A stretch of DNA of 64,000 nt from Paenibacillus sinensis (GCF_019904155.1 NZ_JAHCMB010000187.1:1-64000), one strand, 5' to 3'; positions 32,747 to 42,009 are shown, counted from the first letter of the stretch. The notes: generated by a model from the letters alone, not told the origin. Numbers and translations are program-made.

Positions 32747-33483
32747 GGCTGTTGTTCCTTCCCTTTCTCTTCCTTCATGCCCGCATCTCCCGCCGGTTCC
32801 TCATGCTTCTCCACGCCTTCTTCCAGATGGATCAGCTTGACCGATTGAACCGCAGGCATAGCCAGCAGCTCGGCTGCCAGCTCCGGCGCCAGTCTCTCGT
32901 CCAGCTCCAGCACGGTCAGCGCCGCGCCGCTGCGGTTCTTGCGGTCCAGCGACATATGCCCGATATTGACCCGGCCTTTGCGCATCGTGTCGGTCACACC
33001 CGCCAGCACGCCCAGATAATCCATATGGTGAATAATAACAGTGGGATACATGCCTGACAGCTTGACGCTGAAGCCGTCGATTTCGACAATCTCGATATTG
33101 CCCCCGCCGATGGAGATTCCGGTAAGCGACAGTCCGCCGCTCTCCCCGGTCAGCTCCAGCCGCACTGTATTGGGATGGGGGAACAAACCCGCTCCCTGCC
33201 GGAACGACAGATCCATCCCGTTCGCTTCCGCCAGATCAATAGAATCCGGCAGGCGCAGATCATCTGTCGCGAAATCCAGCAGCCCGCCCGCGATCGCCCG
33301 GTCTGTTCCGTGTCCCTGATAGGTGGCCGCGAACGATCCGTAGAAGATCACTTCCGCCTTCTTCGGCATCTCTCCAAGGAGCTGCCGCGCCGCCCGCCCG
33401 ATCCGGGCCGCCCCCGCCGTATGGGAGCTGGAGGGCCCTACCATCGCGGGTCCGATTATGGAGAATACATCTTTAAACCGCAT
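32743..33483 (-). CDS. sdaAB: L-serine dehydratase, beta subunit (ACT domain)
   Basis: 246 residues. The N-terminal domain shows the serine-dehydratase beta signature SIIGPAMVGPSSSHTAGAAR, then FYGSFAATYQGHGTDRA. An ACT-type regulatory domain spans about 145-220 (TVIIHHMDYLGVLAGVTDTM). The last 25 residues are a charged Glu/Lys tail. Only a weak RBS (GGGGCTG) precedes the start. It is transcribed before sdaAA with a 4-base overlap. Confidence 0.92.
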   Translation of the reverse strand: MRFKDVFSIIGPAMVGPSSSHTAGAARIGRAARQLLGEMPKKAEVIFYGSFAATYQGHGTDRAIAGGLLDFATDDLRLPDSIDLAEANGMDLSFRQGAGLFPHPNTVRLELTGESGGLSLTGISIGGGNIEIVEIDGFSVKLSGMYPTVIIHHMDYLGVLAGVTDTMRKGRVNIGHMSLDRKNRSGAALTVLELDERLAPELAAELLAMPAVQSVKLIHLEEGVEKHEEPAGDAGMKEEKGKEQQP

Positions 33484-33690
33484 TGTTGTTCAGCCCCGCT
33501 TTCTTGTTGAGACTGCCCGGGCCTCAGGACCGGAATCCGGCCGCTGACATCCGGCGGCGATATGAAGCCGCGCTCTACTTGGAGCGGCCTCTTCATTATA
33601 CTCCTGCACGAGCCCATGCGTGAAATTTGTCGAATTGATTTCGGACGGCACAGCCACCACTCAAGCCGCTTACCCCTGCCGTTCGCTGTC

Positions 33691-33852
33691 CTCGCTCATG
33701 CTCGTTAACATGCAAGCACCGCCAACACGACTCGCTCATGCTCCTTTACACATCGGCTCCACCAATACAAGTCGTTCATGCTCCATTTATGCGTGGGTCC
33801 AGCCAGCGGGACTCGCTCATGCTCCGTTTACGCGTAGCCCCCGCCAACATGA
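33691..33852 (+). repeat. four imperfect tandem repeats of about 40 bp
   Basis: The motif CTCGCTCATGCTC, with one g/t variant, recurs at 33691, 33731, 33771 and 33812, with a degenerate fifth start at 33852; steps are 40, 40, 41 and 40-41 bases. The parts between are similar but diverged. No supported gene covers it. The rest of the 33484-33954 gap shows nothing else recognisable. Confidence 0.8.
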
Positions 33853-33954
33853 GTTCGCGATCGTACGGCCATAGACTTAGGCGAAGCCCGCAGCGGCCAA
33901 GCCGCGTCGTGTTCATCCATCCAGTTCGCCACCCTTCCCGGTGCGAAACCATGA

Positions 33955-34374
33955 TCATACCGTGTGGCTTGAATACAGCACCAGTCCGTTCCGCAGCTCC
34001 CAGCCCGTGCTTTCCCAGAAACGCCGGCCCACTGCGTTGGCCTCGATGACTATAATATGGCATTTGGCGATTCCTTCCGCCTGCAAGCCCTGCAAACAGC
34101 GCGTTACCATATCTTTTCCAATACCCTTTCCCCGGTGTTTACCGCTTACCGCCACATGGTACAGAAATCCTCTGCGTCCGTCATGCCCGCACAGCGCCGT
34201 ACCGGCAAGCTCACCCTCTTCCGTCACGCAGATCTGGCTTAGTCCCGGGTTTCGATCCAGAAACCGTACAATTTCATCGCGCGAGTCCGCCCCGCTGAGT
34301 CCCATTCCTTCGGTGCCCGCCCACAAATCATAGGCCGCTACATAATCGTTCTCTTTCATCCCTCTATAAATCAT
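33955..34374 (-). CDS. GNAT family N-acetyltransferase
   Basis: 139 residues. Acetyl-CoA binding motif A reads HVAVSGKHRGKGIGKDMV; beta-4 is GFLYHV, and the C-terminal motif is VIEANAVGRRFWESTGW. The protein acetylates an unknown amine. Its start overlaps the stop of the next upstream GNAT gene by four bases (ATGA), so the two are an operon. Confidence 0.85.
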   Translation of the reverse strand: MIYRGMKENDYVAAYDLWAGTEGMGLSGADSRDEIVRFLDRNPGLSQICVTEEGELAGTALCGHDGRRGFLYHVAVSGKHRGKGIGKDMVTRCLQGLQAEGIAKCHIIVIEANAVGRRFWESTGWELRNGLVLYSSHTV

Positions 34375-34889
34375 GGCTTCTCCTCCGCCCGTTTGATGAA
34401 CCGGTATCCGGTGATTTCATATCCCATTTCGCGGTAGAAACGATGCGCCTCCTCCCGGGAAGTTCCGCTGACAAGCCAGGTGCCGATGCATCCCCGCTCC
34501 TTCGCCATCCGCTCCGCAAATTCCATCAGCTTTCGCCCGACTCCCTGCCTCCGGTAAGCCTGGTTCGTCACCAGCATCGAGACCTCGCCGTAACGCGTCA
34601 GGTCTTCGATGTTCTCACGCAGCCGAAATCCCATGCACCCGAGCAGCACACGCTCTTCCGAGCCATCGGCAGAGACGGCATTCTCCCTGATCCCTGAAGA
34701 CTCCAATCCCCCGATTTCCGGCTCCCGCGCTTTCTCGCATACGATCAGCTCCTCGACACGACTCATGTCGATAAAATCAAGACGAAGCTCCATATCATGC
34801 ACCGACGGCTGCCTGCCGTTCAGCTGCCCGATCAGCTCGGCTATCGCCGCCGCGTCGCTCTGCAGCGCACTGCGTATCACCATCTCCAT
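34371..34889 (-). CDS. GNAT family N-acetyltransferase
   Basis: 172 residues from ATG 34889, chosen because GGGAGG lies eight bases before it; ATGs at 34919 and 34907 lack this. Motif A reads MLVTNQAYRRQGVGRKLMEF, and the end HRFYREMGYEITGYRFIKR is typical. An extra charged stretch (about 58-90) interrupts the sheet region. First gene of the GNAT pair; substrate unknown. Confidence 0.85.
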   Translation of the reverse strand: MEMVIRSALQSDAAAIAELIGQLNGRQPSVHDMELRLDFIDMSRVEELIVCEKAREPEIGGLESSGIRENAVSADGSEERVLLGCMGFRLRENIEDLTRYGEVSMLVTNQAYRRQGVGRKLMEFAERMAKERGCIGTWLVSGTSREEAHRFYREMGYEITGYRFIKRAEEKP

Positions 34890-35324
34890 TATTCGTCCTC
34901 CCTTCATTTCAAAGCCCAATCACCCTTTACAGGGCGGATGCATAGTCATATACCATCCAACTCCCCCTACAGGAGGTTTGCCCATGAACCCCGCATACCC
35001 CGTAACGCCAGGATAACCGCCTTGCGGTGTCTTGTCAGCGACGGGGATGCCGGGAGCTATAAGGCCATTTGTAAGCGCGCCAGCCCGGCATCAGATCACA
35101 ATGACCCTCCGGCCCGGCGGCGAAGTCCCGAGGAACGGGGTCAGCAGCAAGCCGAAGAGCAAGGCAGCGCTGATCAGCGGCGAATGACAGCAGTAAACGG
35201 CTAGGGGTCCAAGCCCTGACCCGAATGGTGCTTGCCTCTATCTTGCATGCCGGATTCCAGCCCTGTCACGGGCGCCTGCATCATGTCAGCGGAGGAGAAA
35301 TGAGGATCAATTGAGGGGTGTACC
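34890..35324. other. intergenic region without a recognised gene
   Basis: 435 bases of GC-rich sequence between divergent genes. Reading frames in it lack RBS and family resemblance. No hairpin terminator, tRNA or repeat was seen. Confidence 0.5.
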
Positions 35325-35789
35325 ATGAAATCCATCATGAACGATGATATTCCATCCGTCCGCCTGAAGGCGGGCATGTACGCACTGGCCAAGCTGGCCG
35401 CTTCCGGCCTTGTCTTCACGGCGCTCGCCTTGCTCAGCCTGGCTGCCGCACATCCCGGCACAGGCTGGCTTGCCACGCCGGCCTATAATGTATACGCCTA
35501 CGCGCTTACCGTCTCCCTGCTGGCGGACGGGACGCTGCGGCTGCTGGGCGCCCTGCGGACGTCCCGGGGGCAGTCCGCCGGAGCGGTTGCGGCAGTCTAC
35601 GCAATCAGCGGAATCGCTGCCGGACTCTGGCTCGCCCATGACCAGGGAACAGGCTGGGCGGTGGCCGCCCTGTCCGGAATTGGTGTGCTGCTGCTGTTCC
35701 GCGCAGCCCAGCTCGCCGGAGAACGAATCCCCGGCCTGCTGCCCGTCTTCGCCCTGTTCGTTCCGCTGCTTGTCCTGCTTCTGTTCTAG
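35325..35789 (+). CDS. small integral membrane protein
   Basis: 154 residues with RBS GAGGGG. Four hydrophobic segments are visible: about 22-44 (LAKLAASGLVFTALALLSLA), 55-72, 85-103 (GAVAAVYAISGIAAGLWLA) and 110-152 (with a possible break near residue 130). Family not recognised. It is convergent with the YrdC-like gene. Confidence 0.6.
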   Translation: MKSIMNDDIPSVRLKAGMYALAKLAASGLVFTALALLSLAAAHPGTGWLATPAYNVYAYALTVSLLADGTLRLLGALRTSRGQSAGAVAAVYAISGIAAGLWLAHDQGTGWAVAALSGIGVLLLFRAAQLAGERIPGLLPVFALFVPLLVLLLF

Positions 35790-35875
35790 TGTAGCAAAAC
35801 GTAAAAAGACCATCAATTGGGTGCTTCTCCACTTGATGGGCAAGACATAATCTTCGCACTCAGTTGCCGGGTAAG

Positions 35876-35912
35876 CAAAAAGACGGGCTTTGCGCTACCA
35901 CGCAAAGCCCGC
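35876..35912 (-). terminator. terminator of the YrdC-like gene
   Basis: GGGCTTTGCG pairs with CGCAAAGCCC. On the minus strand the stem is followed by TCTTTTTGC. Confidence 0.8.
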
Positions 35913-35948
35913 CAAATTATATCCTTGCAAGGAATGAGAATATCGGGA

Positions 35949-36599
35949 TCAACCGATTTTTTTAAACACAGGGGCGACTTCATTCAATTGATCGACCGTA
36001 ATATCGCCATACCGCAGAACGCGCGGCTCCCCGGATAAATCGATGATAGTGCTGGATTGGGTCGTCCCCTGTGCGCCCCCCTTCAAGATATAATCCACCT
36101 TGCCTCCGACCTGATCCAGTGCCAGCCTCATATCGACCAGTACTCCGTCGGCTTGTCCCGACAGGTTCGCGGATGTCATTGTTACCGGAATATCCAGATG
36201 GCGCATCATCCCTCTCCATACGGGATTACTGAGGCAGCCCATAGCGATTGTGGAGCCTCCGCGAACCATTTTATCGGGGACATTTTCCTTTTTGGGCAGC
36301 ACGATATTGAGGGGACCCGGCCAATAAGCTTCAACAAAGGCTTGAACAAGCCCGGGATCGGCGGCCGTCGCATATTCTGTCCACTCTTCGGGATTCAAGA
36401 AGAACAAAGTAAGCGCCGAGGTTGCCGGTCTGTTCTTGATCGCAAAAGCCCGGTCAATGGCATCATCGACCCAGGGATTAAGCGTCAAAGCCAGATTGGT
36501 ATCGCTCGGGGCGATAACGACCCCACCATTTTTCACACACTTTGCTGCCAACGCGAAATTGGCTTCATTCGCTTCCAGTACCTTTTCATTCTCTGACAC
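35949..36599 (-). CDS. YrdC/Sua5-domain protein (threonylcarbamoyl-AMP synthase-like)
   Basis: 216 residues from GTG 36599 with RBS GGAGGGTG; the frame upstream is open but without a start signal. YrdC features are GGVVIAPSDTNLALT (about 28), AFAIKNRPATSALTLFF, YWPGPLNIVLPKK, VTMTSANLSGQAD and the ending STIIDLSGEPRVLRYGDI. The family joins threonine, bicarbonate and ATP for the tRNA t6A modification. The usual KxRP is IKNRPATS here and the C-terminal Sua5 domain is missing, so this may be a YciO-like paralogue with another role. A terminator follows. Confidence 0.8.
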   Translation of the reverse strand: MSENEKVLEANEANFALAAKCVKNGGVVIAPSDTNLALTLNPWVDDAIDRAFAIKNRPATSALTLFFLNPEEWTEYATAADPGLVQAFVEAYWPGPLNIVLPKKENVPDKMVRGGSTIAMGCLSNPVWRGMMRHLDIPVTMTSANLSGQADGVLVDMRLALDQVGGKVDYILKGGAQGTTQSSTIIDLSGEPRVLRYGDITVDQLNEVAPVFKKIG

Positions 36600-36760
36600 A
36601 AGACACCCTCCTTGACTTAGTATGCCGAAACGGCGATACGCTTCTTTTTTTAACCGGGCAAAACGCTCCACCTCTTTATAATTTGGATTGACTCTGGCCG
36701 GATGCCATCAGGTTACCACAGGAATCACATTTTTTTCCAAGATCAAAAATCAATCTCTCC

Positions 36761-36777
36761 TATAGGAATTTCCTATA
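36761..36777. promoter_or_regulatory. palindromic operator-like site with a nearby -10
   Basis: TATAGGAATTTCCTATA is symmetrical apart from its central base. TATAAT at 36792-36797 lies 14 bases downstream, so the palindrome sits where the -35 region would be. It lies in the 346-base gap between the divergent YrdC-like and hydrolase genes; the regulator is unknown. Confidence 0.45.
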
Positions 36778-36945
36778 AGAAACTCGAGTCTTATAATTCC
36801 CCTGCAATGTCCGAGGACTGCTTGGAGGAATAGCTTTCCTGTCTGCTGCATAGTGATAATGCCGGAGAGAAGGAATATTCCGTGACAAAAGGTGTGTGAC
36901 AGATCGAGAAGCACATTTTCCATAAATAACGACTGGAGGTCAAAA

Positions 36946-37647
36946 ATGAACATTTTGTATTTAGGCCATTCTTGTTTTCTTATCGAATCGGCAGGCGTAC
37001 GGGTAATTATCGACCCTTTTATTTCCGGCAACCCCAACGCCCCCATCAAAAAGGAGGACATTGTTGATCTAACTGCGGTTCTGGTTACCCACGGACATGC
37101 CGATCATACCGGAGACTGTATTGAAATCGCAGCTGCGAATCGCTGCCCGATCATCACAAGCTATGAGCTGGCGGTTCAACTGGCTCAAAAGGGCGCCGAA
37201 GTGCATCCAATGGGAATCGGCGGAGCCTATGATTTCGAATGGGGCCGGGTTAAGCTTACTCCAGCTTGGCATGGAGCCGGAATCGAGCTGGAGGGCAACG
37301 CATTTAACTATGGCGGTATTGCAGCGGGCATGCTGCTGACGATGAGGGATACGACAATCTACCATGCGGGGGATACCGCATTGTTCGGAGATATGAAGCT
37401 GATCGGCGAACTGAACCCAATCGATATTGCTATGCTGCCAATCGGGGATAATTTCACGATGGGGATTGAGGATTCGGTTATTGCAGCCGGCTGGCTTGGC
37501 GCCAAATTAACTATTCCAATGCACTACAATACATTCCCGCTTATTGCTCAGGACCCGAGCAAATGGAGTGAGCGTATGGCCAAACAACAATTGAAGGGCC
37601 AGGTGCTGAAAGCAGGAGAAAGCTTCAACACCGTCACCTATGCCTAA
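36946..37647 (+). CDS. UPF0173 metal-dependent hydrolase (metallo-beta-lactamase fold)
   Basis: 233 residues from ATG 36946 with RBS TGGAGG; the longer frame to 36892 lacks one. It opens MNILYLGHSCFLIESAGVRV, carries the zinc motif THGHADHTGD near 63, then WHGAG, YHAGDTALFGDMKLI and the final metal His in IPMHYNTFP. This is the YtkL-type cytoplasmic family, with activity on unknown substrates. Confidence 0.9.
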   Translation: MNILYLGHSCFLIESAGVRVIIDPFISGNPNAPIKKEDIVDLTAVLVTHGHADHTGDCIEIAAANRCPIITSYELAVQLAQKGAEVHPMGIGGAYDFEWGRVKLTPAWHGAGIELEGNAFNYGGIAAGMLLTMRDTTIYHAGDTALFGDMKLIGELNPIDIAMLPIGDNFTMGIEDSVIAAGWLGAKLTIPMHYNTFPLIAQDPSKWSERMAKQQLKGQVLKAGESFNTVTYA

Positions 37648-37699
37648 AAGGCCGTTACTACGTTTAATGCAGCTATAAGATAAATATGAAGAAGCGACT

Positions 37700-37729
37700 A
37701 GGCCGTCCTCTCAAGCAGGGCGGCCGTTT
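37700..37729 (+). terminator. terminator after the metal-dependent hydrolase
   Basis: GGCCGTCC pairs with GGGCGGCC, followed by GTTTCTC. Confidence 0.6.
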
Positions 37730-37740
37730 CTCGATGAAAT

Positions 37741-37787
37741 GTGAACAAGGTCGAGGGGGGGGGCATTCCATCCTCGACCTTGTTCAC
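37741..37787. repeat. perfect 16-bp inverted repeat
   Basis: GTGAACAAGGTCGAGG (37741-37756) and its exact reverse complement (37772-37787) enclose a G-rich 15-base loop containing a run of G. No T-run follows. It sits between a terminator and the 3' end of the NAD(P)HX repair gene. The remainder to 38008 holds no gene. Confidence 0.8.
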
Positions 37788-38008
37788 CCCTATAGCCTTT
37801 GTTGACTAATCGTGGGGCTGGTTAATCCGTCTCCATCCCAGCTCCATTCGCGCCTACTTAGCCACAAGACTGCGACGCACTGCGTCGCCGAGAATCACTT
37901 GTTCCATTCCCTCACGCTGTTCGCTGCGTACCACCAACAAATCACTGACTTCTTCAATCCTCTTGGCAAGATTACGGCGCCGAGCAGTCGTCTTCCCGGC
38001 GCCAAGGC

Positions 38009-39823
38009 TCAGAGGGCTTCAATAATATCGGTAGCCGTGACGGCCGATGGATTACCACGCATTAGCGCCGCCCGTTCGCCCGCCCTGCCGTGCAGATAGA
38101 CGCCGAAGGCCGCAGCCTGAAGGCTGCCGAGCCCCTGGGCGAGCAGACCGGCGATAATGCCGGTAAGGCCGTCGCCCGCGCCGCCGGTCGCCATTCCGGG
38201 GTGCCCGGTCGTATTAATAAAGATCCGCCCGTCCGGACCGGCGATGACGGTGTGCGCTCCCTTCAGTACCAGCGTCACGCCATGCTCCCTGGCGTAAGCG
38301 CGCGCCAGACCGATCCGGTCCCGCTGGACCTCGGCGGTCTTCATTCCCGCCAGCCTGGCCATCTCGCCGGGGTGGGGAGTCAGAATAACAGGGGCCTGGC
38401 GCTTCTTCCAGGTGCCAAACAGACACTCCGATAAAATATTCAGACCATCGGCGTCCACCACCAGCGGACAATCCGTCTCTTCCCAAATTCTCTTCAGCCA
38501 TTCCTTGTCGCCTTCAAAGCGGCCGATGCCGGGACCGACGGCCAGCACGTCGCGCTTCGCCGCGAGCGTGACCACTTCCCCGGCCGATGCGGCATTCCAT
38601 GTGCCGTCCGCCTCTCCCCCGGCGTCGGCCAGCATCAGCTCGGGCGCGGCTCCGACGAGAAGCGGCAGCAGCCGGCCCGGAGCCGCCCAGGTCGTCAGCC
38701 CGCAGCCGGCCCGAAGCGTCGCCCGGGCCGCGATAAGACCGGCGCCACTCATGGGCAGGCTTCCGGCGGCAACCAGCACATGGCCATAGGTTCCCTTATG
38801 TCCGTCCGGCTCCCGGCGCCGGCTCACGTCGACGCCCAGTTCGCCTTCCAGCACGGAAGGCGTGAGCCAGAAGACGGACAGCCCCTCCCCGCGCGCCAGC
38901 ATGGCGGGGATGCCGATCGAGCGGACGATGATTTCACCCGCCGCTCCGGCTCCCGGATACTGAAGCAGCCCCTGCTTCAGAAAAGCCAGACAGACGGTGA
39001 GCGTAGCCCGGATGCAGGGATCATGCGTCTCTCCCGTGTCGGCGTCAAGCCCGCTCGGGATATCCGCGGAGACAATCGGCAGGCCGCTGTCGCCCGCGGC
39101 CGCGATCAGCTCCGCGTAGGCTCCGCGCGGCGCACCCGCGGAGCCCGTGCCGAGCAGCGCGTCCACGATGCCGGTGTACCCGGCCATGCCGGGCCAGCCG
39201 TCGCCGCACACGGCGGCGGGCAGCCCCATGGCCGCAGCGGCGTCGCGCTGCAAGGCGGCCTCGCCGGTCAGCGACTCCGGCGGGACCGCGTACAGCAGCG
39301 AGACGGCGATGCCCGCCTCGCTGAGATGCCGGGCGGCGACCAGTCCGTCGCCGCCGTTGTTGCCCTTGCCGACGAGCACGAGCCATCGCTCGCCTCCGGC
39401 ATGCTCCAGCGTCAGCGCGGCGTCGCCGCTGATGGGAAGCTGCGGCGGGAATACTCCCGCCCCGGCCGGCCAGCCATCCAAGGCTCCGCTCCAGCGTACG
39501 CTCCCCGGTCGTTCTCCCGAGCCGGATATCGCCATCCCGCCGGTGGGCCATGCAGCGGCCTGTCCATATCCGTGGACGTCAGCTGGACCAGCTCCCGCCG
39601 CCGGGAATGGGGCTCCCGGTTCAGTCCCGGTTATTCCGTCGCTTTGGACGGTGCTCCGCCGTTCATTCCCGAACCAGCCGTCCCGCCGCCTGCGGCATAG
39701 CCCGATAACTTCCTCCGCGATAGCGCGCCCGGCGTTCTCCATCAGAGCGACCGCCGGAATGCCCAGCCGCTCGATCGTGATGCGGTCCAGACGCCGCATC
39801 TCCTCCGCTGTTACCACATGCAT
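38009..39823 (-). CDS. nnr: bifunctional NAD(P)H-hydrate epimerase / ADP-dependent dehydratase
   Basis: 604 residues from ATG 39823 (RBS GGGGAAC). It repairs hydrated NAD(P)H. The N-terminal epimerase part starts MHVVTAEEMRRLDRI and has GKGNNGGDGL near 152 and the GSAGAPRG region. The C-terminal kinase-like dehydratase (about 310-604) shows GHKGTYGHVLVAAGS, AVGPGIG, VVDADGLNIL, ILTPHPGEMARL, TVIAGPDGRIFIN and GMATGGAGDGLTGIIAGLLAQG. Between GLCRRRRDG and GGERWLVLVG about 95 Gly/Pro/Ala-rich residues (48-143) are inserted that most family members lack. Confidence 0.9.
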   Translation of the reverse strand: MHVVTAEEMRRLDRITIERLGIPAVALMENAGRAIAEEVIGLCRRRRDGWFGNERRSTVQSDGITGTEPGAPFPAAGAGPADVHGYGQAAAWPTGGMAISGSGERPGSVRWSGALDGWPAGAGVFPPQLPISGDAALTLEHAGGERWLVLVGKGNNGGDGLVAARHLSEAGIAVSLLYAVPPESLTGEAALQRDAAAAMGLPAAVCGDGWPGMAGYTGIVDALLGTGSAGAPRGAYAELIAAAGDSGLPIVSADIPSGLDADTGETHDPCIRATLTVCLAFLKQGLLQYPGAGAAGEIIVRSIGIPAMLARGEGLSVFWLTPSVLEGELGVDVSRRREPDGHKGTYGHVLVAAGSLPMSGAGLIAARATLRAGCGLTTWAAPGRLLPLLVGAAPELMLADAGGEADGTWNAASAGEVVTLAAKRDVLAVGPGIGRFEGDKEWLKRIWEETDCPLVVDADGLNILSECLFGTWKKRQAPVILTPHPGEMARLAGMKTAEVQRDRIGLARAYAREHGVTLVLKGAHTVIAGPDGRIFINTTGHPGMATGGAGDGLTGIIAGLLAQGLGSLQAAAFGVYLHGRAGERAALMRGNPSAVTATDIIEAL

Positions 39824-39954
39824 AACCGTTCCCCTTCCTCCCGCCTGTTCTTGTCCAGTCTTTACACGCATCTGCCGCCGGTCCGGTTAACGCTGATAAT
39901 AGATGATCCCCTGAAATATTCATCCCATTAAAGGTATCCCGAAGCCAGCGCGTA

Positions 39955-40587
39955 TCAATAGCCTACCGTGAAGCAGGCCCCAATAAAGTTGCCCTCTTCC
40001 AGCTCGTCGATAATGGCCGCCGCATAGTCCTCCGTGCTGATTTCGCTTCGGCCGTTCTCATCTACGACAAGCCGGTCGAGGCCGATGCGGAATTGTCCCG
40101 TCCGCCGCCCCGGCGAGATAACGGCCGCCGGACTGGCATACGTATACTCCAGTCCCGACCTGGTGTAAATCTCGAAGGCGTCGGCATGGGCCGCGGCCAG
40201 GGGGCGGATTTCCTCCGGGAAATCCGCGGTATCCATCAGTCGCTCACCCTCATCGTTCTTCAGGCTGCCCGCTCCTCCGACTACGATGAGCCGGGAGACC
40301 CCGGCTTTCTTCAGTCCCTCCGTCAGCGAGCGGGCAACCTCCAGCAGTTCCCCTTCCGCTCCGAACGCCGGACCGTAGGCGCTGATCGCCGCCTCATGTC
40401 CTGACGCAGCCGAGGCCACTTCCTCCGGTCTCAACAGATCGGCTGGCAGCGTCAAGAGACCGTTATGCTGAACCTCCAGCGCTTCGGGGCGGCGGACCGC
40501 CGCCGTAACTTCATGCTTCCGCTTCAGCGCTTCCGCCAGAATGGCGCGGCCGATGGTGCCGGATGCGCCGAACAATACGATTTTCAT
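39955..40587 (-). CDS. NAD(P)-binding oxidoreductase of the NmrA/atypical SDR type
   Basis: 210 residues from ATG 40587 with RBS AAAGCGGGG. The dinucleotide motif is FGASGTIGRAIL, followed by VTAAVRRPE and VSRLIVVGGAGSL. A typical active-site Tyr occurs in SGLEYTYASPAAVISPG, and STEDYAAAIIDELE ends the family region. Substrate unknown. The enzyme is cytoplasmic and stands alone. Confidence 0.85.
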   Translation of the reverse strand: MKIVLFGASGTIGRAILAEALKRKHEVTAAVRRPEALEVQHNGLLTLPADLLRPEEVASAASGHEAAISAYGPAFGAEGELLEVARSLTEGLKKAGVSRLIVVGGAGSLKNDEGERLMDTADFPEEIRPLAAAHADAFEIYTRSGLEYTYASPAAVISPGRRTGQFRIGLDRLVVDENGRSEISTEDYAAAIIDELEEGNFIGACFTVGY

Positions 40588-40766
40588 TAGAGAATCCCCG
40601 CTTTCTGTCGGTTTCGATATCTTGCTGAGCCGGGTCATTCCGGCCCCATTACCCTAATTTATCCAGTTCATAATTTATCCAGTCCATGATCTATTTAATA
40701 CATGATTTATCCAATACATGGCGGCATGGCGGACAGAACCGCAAGGTTCCTGCATAATCACCAGTC

Positions 40767-41489
40767 TTAATCGCCCGTCTCGTCTCCTTCCAGCTTCTGC
40801 CGCTCCCCGCTCTCCCAGCCTTCGAGCACAAAGAAGCCGTCCTTCCTGCTCCACTCCACATAATTCAGCGCCTTCACGTCGCGGTGGCCTTCATCCTGCA
40901 GACCGCTCTCGAGCCAGGCCCGGTCCTTGCCGATTTTCCGGAGGTTGTCCTCCAGAATCTCCCCTTCCTCCACAAGCGAATAGACGAAGTCAGGCTCTTC
41001 CCGTTCCATGCCGAGCTCGCCCTTGGCAGGAGCTTCAAATTCCGGCTTCTTCATCACGCTGAGCGACCCGTTCTTTTCAAATATAGCATAAGCCACTTCC
41101 TCCACCGCAAAAATATCCTTCTGCCGCAGCATCATCCGAAGCTGTCCGAAGTCGATCCGGTTGCGTTTCATCTCTTTCATGTCGATTTTGCCGTTGCAGA
41201 TCAGAATCGAGCTGGCGCCTTCAAGGGGAGAGCGGAAGCGTTTGGCATGTTGGGTTATTTTCTCAAATAAATAGGATAATAAACCCCAGAGCAGCAGCGC
41301 GTAGAGCAGGTGAAGGTATTTAACATCTCTCTGGTATACGGTGTTGCCTACAAGCTCGCTCAGCATCAGGGAGGATACGAAGTCAAAAGCCGTCAGCTGG
41401 GATATTTCCTTCTTCCCGAGCAGCCGCGTCAAGATCCACAGTCCGATGAAACCGGTCGCCAGTTTAAGCGTAATTAAACCATAGTCCAT
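40767..41489 (-). CDS. DUF421 (YetF/YrbG-type) membrane protein
   Basis: 240 residues from ATG 41489 (RBS GAGGGGG). Three N-terminal membrane helices lie at about 5-75, including LWILTRLLGKKEISQLTAFDF, the family's signature. The cytoplasmic C-terminal YetF domain shows ILICNGKIDMKEMKRNRI and VEEVAYAIFEKNGSLSV. Members are widespread in Bacillales, linked loosely to sporulation or stress, with unknown biochemistry. The C-terminus adds 60 charged residues. Confidence 0.85.
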   Translation of the reverse strand: MDYGLITLKLATGFIGLWILTRLLGKKEISQLTAFDFVSSLMLSELVGNTVYQRDVKYLHLLYALLLWGLLSYLFEKITQHAKRFRSPLEGASSILICNGKIDMKEMKRNRIDFGQLRMMLRQKDIFAVEEVAYAIFEKNGSLSVMKKPEFEAPAKGELGMEREEPDFVYSLVEEGEILEDNLRKIGKDRAWLESGLQDEGHRDVKALNYVEWSRKDGFFVLEGWESGERQKLEGDETGD

Positions 41490-41668
41490 AATGCGCCCCC
41501 TCAAGACCGAAGTAATGTTCACACGAAAATATTACCCATTTCGCCAAACGGATGAATAAGGGGACGCTGCGGTTCGAGCCCGCCAATGCCCTTGTTCCAC
41601 GGCGGTTTCTATGGGAATAGTATACAACAGTGCCCTGCAGGCACCAGAAAAAGGAAGGTTGTGAAATA

Positions 41669-41977
41669 ATGTCATCACTGGGGAAATTGTTTAAATGGGG
41701 GACTTTTGCTTACGAGGCCTTTTTGGCTCTCCCGATCATCGGCGGCGCCTTTGTGGTCGCCAATGCCTGGGTTCCGCTGGGGATCGCTTTTCTGCTGCAT
41801 GTCGTCGCCATCGCCGTTCTGTACAACGAGCGCGGTCGGGTTGCCGGCAACGTCCTCGGCGTCATCACCTCAATTATCGCCTTCATTCCGATTATCGGCT
41901 GGATTATGCACGGGATCACCGCGCTCGTTCTGCTCATCGAAGGCTTGTCCGGATCGCGCCGGACGCCCCGTTATTAA
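41669..41977 (+). CDS. small membrane protein, 102 residues
   Basis: ATG 41669 has RBS AAGGAAGG. Three hydrophobic segments are visible: about 16-36 (FLALPIIGGAFVVANAWVPL), 38-52 and 58-90 (VLGVITSIIAFIPIIGWIMH). The pattern is common in small uncharacterised Bacillales membrane proteins. A bidirectional terminator follows. Confidence 0.7.
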   Translation: MSSLGKLFKWGTFAYEAFLALPIIGGAFVVANAWVPLGIAFLLHVVAIAVLYNERGRVAGNVLGVITSIIAFIPIIGWIMHGITALVLLIEGLSGSRRTPRY

Positions 41978-42009
41978 ACGGCCGGATTCCGGCTGTAACG
42001 AGGAACGAA

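Noticed and set aside
33691..33852. CRISPR array or coding repeat
   Set aside because: Units diverge over their full length, there are no constant repeat and variable spacer parts, and no cas genes; neither reading frame is convincing.
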